NCBI RefSeq assembly: GCF_000315625.1
Contig: NW_005434646.1
Location: 569,253 to 633,252, forward strand
Reading direction: 5' to 3'
Source of the DNA: Guillardia theta CCMP2712
Taxonomy: Eukaryota; Cryptophyceae; Pyrenomonadales; Geminigeraceae
DNA length: 64,000 nucleotides
Every line of letters begins with the position of its first letter. Position 1 is the first letter of the stretch. Of this stretch, positions 57,767-64,000 are shown one piece after another. The notes beneath the pieces are model-generated. The model did no database searches. It was not told where the DNA came from and worked only from the letters and a program-made list of their open reading frames with translations. The translations under genes were made by a program, and so were the position numbers.

Positions 57767-59107
57767 ATGACAGCGCTGGCAGCCACTGCATTCATCCCAC
57801 ATTCCGTGTCCCATCTCGTTTCAAATCTTCATGCAAGCAGGAAGAGAGCTGCTCCATTCATGTCACCAAAGATGTGTACACCACAACATCGCCCATTAAG
57901 CACCCAGCTAGGAACAACGAAGGATGTCAGATGCGACAGGAGGTCCTTGGTTTACCTTTGTCTTATCGCTGCTTCGGGTCTTACCGCTGATGTAATTGCT
58001 CCATCGGCCGTTCTTGCAAGTGCCGGATCTGAAGCAAAAGCTGAAGCGAACTCGGGATTTTTGTCTGGAGTGGCCGTTTCAGTGGCGAAACAAACCGTCT
58101 TGTATCCCATTGACACCATTAAAGTTCGTCTCCAAACTACTCCTCTAGAACCTTCAACTCCACTATGGAAAAGAGGTGATTTGTTCAAAGGGCTGTACAA
58201 AGGATATTTGATCCCTCTTATTTTCAATGCTCCGGCAAGTGGTGTTTTCTTCGGGATGAAAGATGCTGTCAAAAGCTACTTTTCGTGGCTCGGGAACGCT
58301 CCTTCAACATTATTAGCAATCTTCATAGCACAATTTCCTTACTGGGTTGTCAGACAGCCTTCGGAAATCCTGAAAGTGAGGGATCAACTTGTACGTTCGA
58401 CTGATGGATCTTCGATCCAAGATCAAGGGTTGTTGAACAAGTTGAAGCAACTTGATCCCAGGAGTCCAGAGAATCTTAAAGCTCTGTTTCAAGGTTTCGG
58501 GTCAAACTTGGCCTACACTTTTCCTGCAGGTTCCGACCTTCTTCTCCCGCTTGTTGCTGAAGACCTGCACAGATGCGTTAAAGTTCTCAGTATATGACGT
58601 GGTGAAGGCGCAGATAGGTGAGGAGGGGGTTCACTAACCAGCTTTTACCTTTCTCATTCCGACGGCAGGACCCAAGGGTAAAGATCCTCTTATTGCCGCA
58701 GTCACTGGGGCACTAAGCACCATAGTGGCACAAGTGGGATACTGTCATCATAGCTCGAAACTCAGCTGACAACCCAGCTCAGGTGGCCACAACCCCTCTC
58801 GACGTCGCTCGCAACAAGATCATGGGGAGCAACTCTGATTTTGCAAAGGAGAACACGCTGTCTGCCATGAGGGTACTTGAGAAGGTGTGGTCCTCCCATC
58901 CCAGAGATTGAGATTTTGATGGCAGAGAATCATCCGCGAAGAGGGTTCAGGCGCCTTGATGCTGGGGGTATGATGATGATCAGACTGTTGTGAGTGAGGG
59001 ATTTGTGATTCTCTGCCCAGGTGACGCCAAGAATCCTGCGAGCGATTCTCTCTGGCGCAATACAATTTACTACCTATGAGTTCACTAAGGGCGCGGTGAA
59101 GAAGTGA
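57767..59107 (+). CDS. Mitochondrial carrier family (SLC25) protein with long N-terminal presequence
   Basis: Six exons: 57767-58529, 58573-58617, 58669-58733, 58783-58884, 58926-58967 and 59021-59107, giving 367 residues. Three carrier signatures mark the three repeats: LYPIDTIKVRLQT, RQPSEILKVRDQL and TTPLDVARNKIMG. These are PxD/ExxK/R motifs, with Ser in place of the first variable residue in repeat two. The family exchanges metabolites across inner membranes of mitochondria or plastids. The first and third motifs resemble S-adenosylmethionine carriers, but the substrate is not fixed by what I can see. An N-terminal extension of about 100 residues holds Ser/Arg-rich sequence and a hydrophobic segment (SLVYLCLIAASGLTAD). 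This suggests import into mitochondrion or plastid. Confidence 0.88.
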
Positions 59108-59949
59108 AATTCAAGTATGCTCAAAGATCTTATCGATTTATGGTACAGGAAAGAGTAAAACTACTCTACATGATGATGCTTAAATTGCGACCTGTTGAGA
59201 AAATAATCGGTGGTTGTATGAAAAGCTGACAACACACACACAGCCACACACCCAAAAAACGTTTTGGACAGGCGTAACACAGAAGAGGTTAGGAAAAAAC
59301 CTCACTGTTGACTCCTGTTCAAGGCATATCGGCTGCAAGAGAGCGAATGATCCCACCACATACGGAACCATCGAAAAAGGCAGCCTCTCGGGGCAGGAGA
59401 CAACAACAAGCCAGACTTGACAAGAAAGAGCACGAATCGATCCATACAGGAAGACAGCATCTCACCTGGTTCTTCTGCAACAGAGTGAGTCGAGCTTACA
59501 GAACTCGTCTTGCTCTCTCCCGCTTTCCTCCCCCGCCTCCTCCTCCAGCACCTGCTGCTCCCACTCCCCCTGCTCTCCGCCCTCGCACGTGCATTGAGAG
59601 TTGCCCACACGCAAGGAGCAGCAATCGATTTCATCCGATTGAAATTTGATTCGATCGATTCAGACCGATCCCCACACATTGCGTCTGTTTCGTCATCCTC
59701 CCACCCAATTTAAATATAAATTGAAAACTACCTGCCACTAGTCCACCCCTACCCCCATTTTTATTACCCCCACCCATATAAACAATTATCGCCCATCCAA
59801 CATACTACAAAGTTTCAGTATAGGATACCCCTACCAAAAGTGCTTATAACCCTCTGTATTGTAGATCAGGGGTGGTACCAAATGGTCTGGGGTCCTCGAA
59901 ATGTTTCGATACCTTTTAAAGAGTCAGGCGGCCGCCGGAGGCCACAGAC
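59108..59949. other. Intergenic region upstream of RPL28
   Basis: Contains a short CACACA run near 59231 and, at 59740-59830, C-rich motifs (CCACCCCTACCCCC and CCCCCACCCATATA) like those at 56090. The open frames at 59302-59713 on both strands are shadows without family signal. No gene seen. Confidence 0.45.
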
Positions 59950-61185
59950 ATGCTGCGCTCGTGCCTACTGCTTGCTGCTGCGGCGGCTGCCAGTGCGTTC
60001 ACAGGTGAGCAAGCAGGGTGGAGAAGTGACGAACAACCATAATAAGAAGATTGAGAGATAGTCTATGGCATGATGGGATTGTTGACGATGAATCTTGTGA
60101 AGGGGAAGATGAATCGACGTCAGTGAAAGTGTTCAGTGCCCGATTGGGCAAGATAATGAGCGGATTGACTTAGGGATACAATCACCTCAACCAGGGAGAT
60201 TTATATGAGAGTTATGAGGTTTCTGTGGATTTTTCTGGAATTTTGTATGGATTCAAGGCAATTGTGAGAGAGTTTGCCTTGGTGCATTCAGTTGAGTTGG
60301 GACAGCAATACCCTTTGGCAACAGCAGCAGCTATTTTTACAAAAAAATATTTCTGGTTACACTATGACATAATGACTTGTGGATTGTGATGATGCATGTT
60401 TGATCACATTCGGAACTTCAAGCTTTGTTGAGGAGCTACTTTTGTACGTCGGTTGGTTTGTGCGTGTATCTGGTTTTCCTTTTCACAAATCTGCTGATGT
60501 GATATGAAAGCTGATACATCAGTACCACAATACAATTTGTTTTCATTGTGCACAAGAGCATAGGTAGACTAGTTGAGACGCTGCAGGATTCGTGCTGTAC
60601 CTCAGATCCCGATGCTAACAGAGTCTTCCTGCAGTTCCTGTCTCTGTCACAACTTCTGTGCGTCCTGCTACTCTTGCCAAGGCTGATTCCAGCTTCGTTG
60701 CTACCAAGCGATCCCTCCCTGTGTTTGCTGAGAGCAAGAGGCACAATGCCTTGGAGGCCCTCCAGGTCACGGGAGACTCAGTCCTTGGTTTCTGTGGCTC
60801 ACCCCCTTGCAGATGTCCTGCACTACCGAGCGCTCGAAGCAGATGCCTTGCCGCAAGGAGTGCATGCTCCTGGGCAAGCGTGCTAACAACAAGATGACCG
60901 TCTCCTTCTCGCACAGACGCCACCACAAGTTGCAGAACGTTAACTTGCAGTGGAAGCGCATCTGGTGGGAGGAAGGCAACTCCTTTGTATGTTTGATAGT
61001 TGTCGTGAGCATGGTTGATGCCGTCTGCAGGTTCGCCTTCGCGTTTCCACCAAGGCGATCAAGACCTTGAAGACCAAGGTCCTTGACTGCTTACCTGACC
61101 AAGAGATCAACTAACCTCCTTGCAGCCTATCCAGGAGCTCGCGGCAAGAGTTGGCTTGAACCTCAACGACTACCGTTCCGGATAA
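59950..61185 (+). CDS. RPL28: Plastid 50S ribosomal protein L28 (bL28c), nucleus-encoded
   Basis: Five exons: 59950-60004, 60635-60765, 60813-60986, 61031-61078 and 61126-61185. Exon 1 encodes [18 protein letters not shown], a signal peptide with Phe at the expected cleavage point, so a cryptophyte plastid address. Exon 2 is the Ser/Arg/Ala-rich transit peptide. Exons 3-5 are the L28 domain: [50 protein letters not shown] and a C-terminal helix. L28 binds 23S rRNA in the plastid large subunit. Total 155 residues. The first intron (630 nt) is more than ten times longer than the others and separates the ER signal from the transit peptide. This is a common arrangement after exon shuffling of targeting signals (inference). 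Confidence 0.93.
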
Positions 61186-61414
61186 TTTATCACTCTATAA
61201 AGTCTGTACGTTATCGGAGACACTTCTCTTGAATTAGACTTCGTGCTTGGGGCAGCTTTGTCAAAAGGTTTTGCAATCATGCCAGCATTGTGATTAGTGG
61301 AAGCAGCGAAATTTGCTGACTGAAAACTTTTGACATCTCTTGGTGACAGCCATTTATTCTGCATGCTCTCCATCCGTACGCCCCCTTCTTATCGATCACT
61401 CCATATAAACTCAT

Positions 61415-64000
61415 TTACATCGAGTCGTATTGAGGGCCTCCAGATCCCTCTGGTACAGTCCACTTAATGTAATTTCCTGGAGTCTTGATGTCGCAAGTTT
61501 TGCAATGGACACAGTTCTGAGCATTGATAACGAGCTCTGTCTTGCCTGTTGTCACAGTCAGCATGTCTGATAGCTGAAGCAACTCGCTGACCTGTTTGTT
61601 CATCTACAGTATATTCATAAACCTTGGCCGGGCAAAAGCGAGTTTCAGGAGCTCCGTATTCCTGAATTAGCAGTCAACTAGGTTGCGCCTGCTCAAGTTG
61701 CACCTGATAAGAGATGGAGGCAGGCCACTCGACTAGCTCGGGCTTGACTTTCAAGTGAGCTGGTTGGTCCTCGTGGTAAACTCCACTGAGCAATAGAAAC
61801 GTCACTTGAAAGTTACATGTCAGAATCTTGTTCCGAACCTTCGCGTCAAATTCGTAAGAATATCAAACGTGATCTTGCCGTCGGGCTTTGCGTACTCGAT
61901 CGGTGTATAACTATCACCCACTTACTCAAACTCGCAGAAGAATTTTGAGACTTACTGATCTTTCTTGCCCGTCGTTGCATGATCTCCAATGCTCTGCCTC
62001 CATTTCAACCAACCTCCAACGTCAAGACGTCATAATACGCCAATACCTTGTTCCTAAATGTCCACGGCTCTGCTCCACCAAATACTCGCAGAGTGAGTCC
62101 TGGAGGACCTTAGAAGCTACTCATACGAATATTGAGATAAAAACCGGAATAAAGCAATCCGACGTAAAATCCCCACTTGTAGGATGGGTGAACATTTCTA
62201 ACCTACATTACAACCTGCTTTAGCTCCTCACGGTGTTGGATCGTCTCTACCTCGTTCAGTTCCTTCCAGACCCACGAGTTTTCCATAGACTTCTGATATC
62301 CTGTCATGCGATTGTAAATATTTTCCATGTTCGCAAAAGCTTCACCTTTCACTTCCAGTGATTCAAAGGTATCCACCGATTTGCCGCTAAACACTGATTC
62401 ATCCGATTGATTGTACAAAGCCGCAAAGACCTGGTAGACATTATGTTGAGGAATTTTCATTCAAGACGAAATTACCTCTTCGGCTGCAATCATTCCACTT
62501 TTCATGGCAGTATGAGAGCCCTTAATCTTTAAGAGGAATGAGTTACGAAAAAGCACAAACGTGGATGAACCTTTGCAACGTTGAGAAATCCTGCGGAGCA
62601 GCCCACAAGCAACCCTCTGTGAAATGAAGTCAGACATTGTTGCAAGATAGGTCACAAGTACAAACCCTTTGAAAGTGAGTTTGGGAATTGCTTGGAAACC
62701 ACCCTCATTCAGCGCACGTGCTCCATATGAAATGCAAGTGCCGCCCTGACACACCTTATCACAGATCTCAAACTGCACAACGTCACACTCGTACCTCCAG
62801 ATGCTGTCGGATGGACGGATGGAGCTTCCATCGCTGCCATTTTGAATCAAAAGTAGTGATACGACCACATCCAAACCTGAAACTCTTGATAAGGCGACAG
62901 ATAAGGATTCTTGTAATCTAGACCGAGAACGAAGCCCACCAAGACCTAGAGCGAAATATCAACACAAAACATTTATGAATTCAACAAATTTACCTTGTTC
63001 GGCTTCATATGATACAAGAACGAGCCACCATATGACTGAAGAACAACGGTGAGGTGTTTGCAAGGAAAACAATGAGAAGATACCTGAGTGTCTAAAGGCC
63101 ATCCAACCGTATGTTGAACAAAACCTGGCTTATGATTCTCTTCCGGAATTTCCCAGACCTGACGTAAAGTCATGGAATAAATTCACAATTGGAACGCAGG
63201 GATATCATTCCACCCAACTCACCTCTTTCAAACCGATTCCGTACGTTTGCATGTCCTTGCCTTGCCGAAGATCAAACTCCTTGATGATCTCTTCTGAGCA
63301 AGAGCCACGACATCCCTCAGCAAAGACTGTCTGTCGCGCCCTGAGCTCTACACCGGGTGTGAAAGTATCTTTGGGCTGCAATGTAGCGTCACAAAATGTC
63401 TTACAAGATTCAACATAGTACAACACCTGCCCATTCTTGTCAATTCCTACATCCTTGATCTTGATCCCCTTGACGCTCTTATTCGAGTTGTACAAGACCT
63501 CACTAGCAGCGAATCCTACCCCCAAACGAATCAGACTTCAGGAGAAATGCTTCGGGACATTCACCTGGGTAGATTTCAATTCCCATGTTCTCTGCTTGTT
63601 CAGCCAGCCACTTGCAGAGCCTTCCCAGGGAGATGATGTAGTTCCCATGATTATTGAGGCTGCTCGGAAGCGCCCATGAGGGGATGTTAACCGATCCGTT
63701 GTCGCCGGTGAGAATAGCGAACTGATCTTGCGTAACCTCGGTCTCGAGGGGAGCACCGAGCTCCTTCCAGTTGGGGAAGAGTTCGTCCAGTGCTCTGGTC
63801 TCGAACACGTTTCCAGAGAGGATATGGGATCCAACCTCAGCTCCCTTCTCGATGACACACACGGAAAGCTCAACGTTGCGTTCCGCAGCGAGCTGCTTGA
63901 GTTTGATGGCTGTAGACAAACCCGCAGGGCCAGCCCCAACGACGACCACGTCGTACTCCATGGCATCGCTCGCTTCATTTCCAGCACAAAAGTGGCGTCT
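61415..64000 (-). CDS. ETFDH: Electron transfer flavoprotein-ubiquinone oxidoreductase (5' end beyond window)
   Basis: Moves electrons from ETF to ubiquinone at the mitochondrial inner membrane, linking fatty- and amino-acid oxidation to respiration. Seventeen exons, first one from beyond 64000 to 63565, last one 61545-61415 (stop TAA). The FAD-binding motif [12 protein letters not shown] opens the protein. Family signatures follow: [81 protein letters not shown]. The 4Fe-4S cluster ligands are the Cys in RFCPAK and three in NCVHCKTC. It ends GGPQYDSM. The ATG at 63961 is not preceded by an in-frame stop; the frame is open through 64000. The true start with a mitochondrial presequence therefore probably lies outside. 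Introns are 43-64 nt. Confidence 0.96.

Overview
This window is nuclear DNA of a secondary-plastid alga, most likely a cryptophyte close to Guillardia theta. Three things support this. Genes are cut by many short GT-AG introns, mostly 42-64 nt. Two genes encode a signal peptide followed directly by a Phe-led transit peptide, the cryptophyte plastid address. One of these is a nucleus-encoded plastid ribosomal protein L28. The species is inferred; the signals are seen. Two runs of N (12065-12177 and 24046-24145) show that this is a draft scaffold.

Positions 1-35408 (minus strand) are one giant gene that runs off the left edge. It encodes a type I membrane protein of roughly 11,770 residues within the window. 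The order is: signal peptide, N-terminal beta-type domains, about 2,500 residues of GCC2/GCC3 (ephrin-receptor-like) Cys-rich modules, a tandem array of 2.7-kb units (about 11.4-27.8 kb), diverged modules, a cupredoxin-like domain, one transmembrane helix, and a cytoplasmic coiled-coil tail over 1,000 residues long. Each 2.7-kb unit encodes about 900 residues: Cys-rich modules plus a beta-propeller-like domain. The units are nearly identical, GC-rich, and differ by swapped cassettes. The reading frame breaks at five places, all in the repeats and mostly at cassette junctions or next to a gap. Some or all may be assembly errors.

Positions 36-46 kb hold a compact set of intron-rich genes: a Lys/Ala/Glu-rich secretory-pathway protein built from microexons (+), the SAGA DUB-module subunit Sgf11 (-), a signal-peptide protein with an LRGG motif (+), a eukaryote-type tryptophanyl-tRNA synthetase with an ER signal peptide (-), and a WDR53-like WD40 protein with a leader (+). 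An EF-hand protein with a CaaX-like end (-) follows. Several of these leaders lack the Phe of plastid proteins, which would fit the periplastid compartment.

Positions 47.6-55.5 kb hold an IQ-like basic coiled-coil protein (+), a second, small secreted GCC2/GCC3 protein (-), and a plastid-targeted Pro/Ala/Lys-rich protein (-). After a 2.3-kb AT-rich intergenic region come a mitochondrial-carrier-family gene (+), plastid RPL28 (+) and ETF:ubiquinone oxidoreductase (-, 17 exons, 5' end beyond the window). I found no tRNA, rRNA, CRISPR or transposase gene. Exon structures were worked out by hand from reading frame, splice sites and family similarity.
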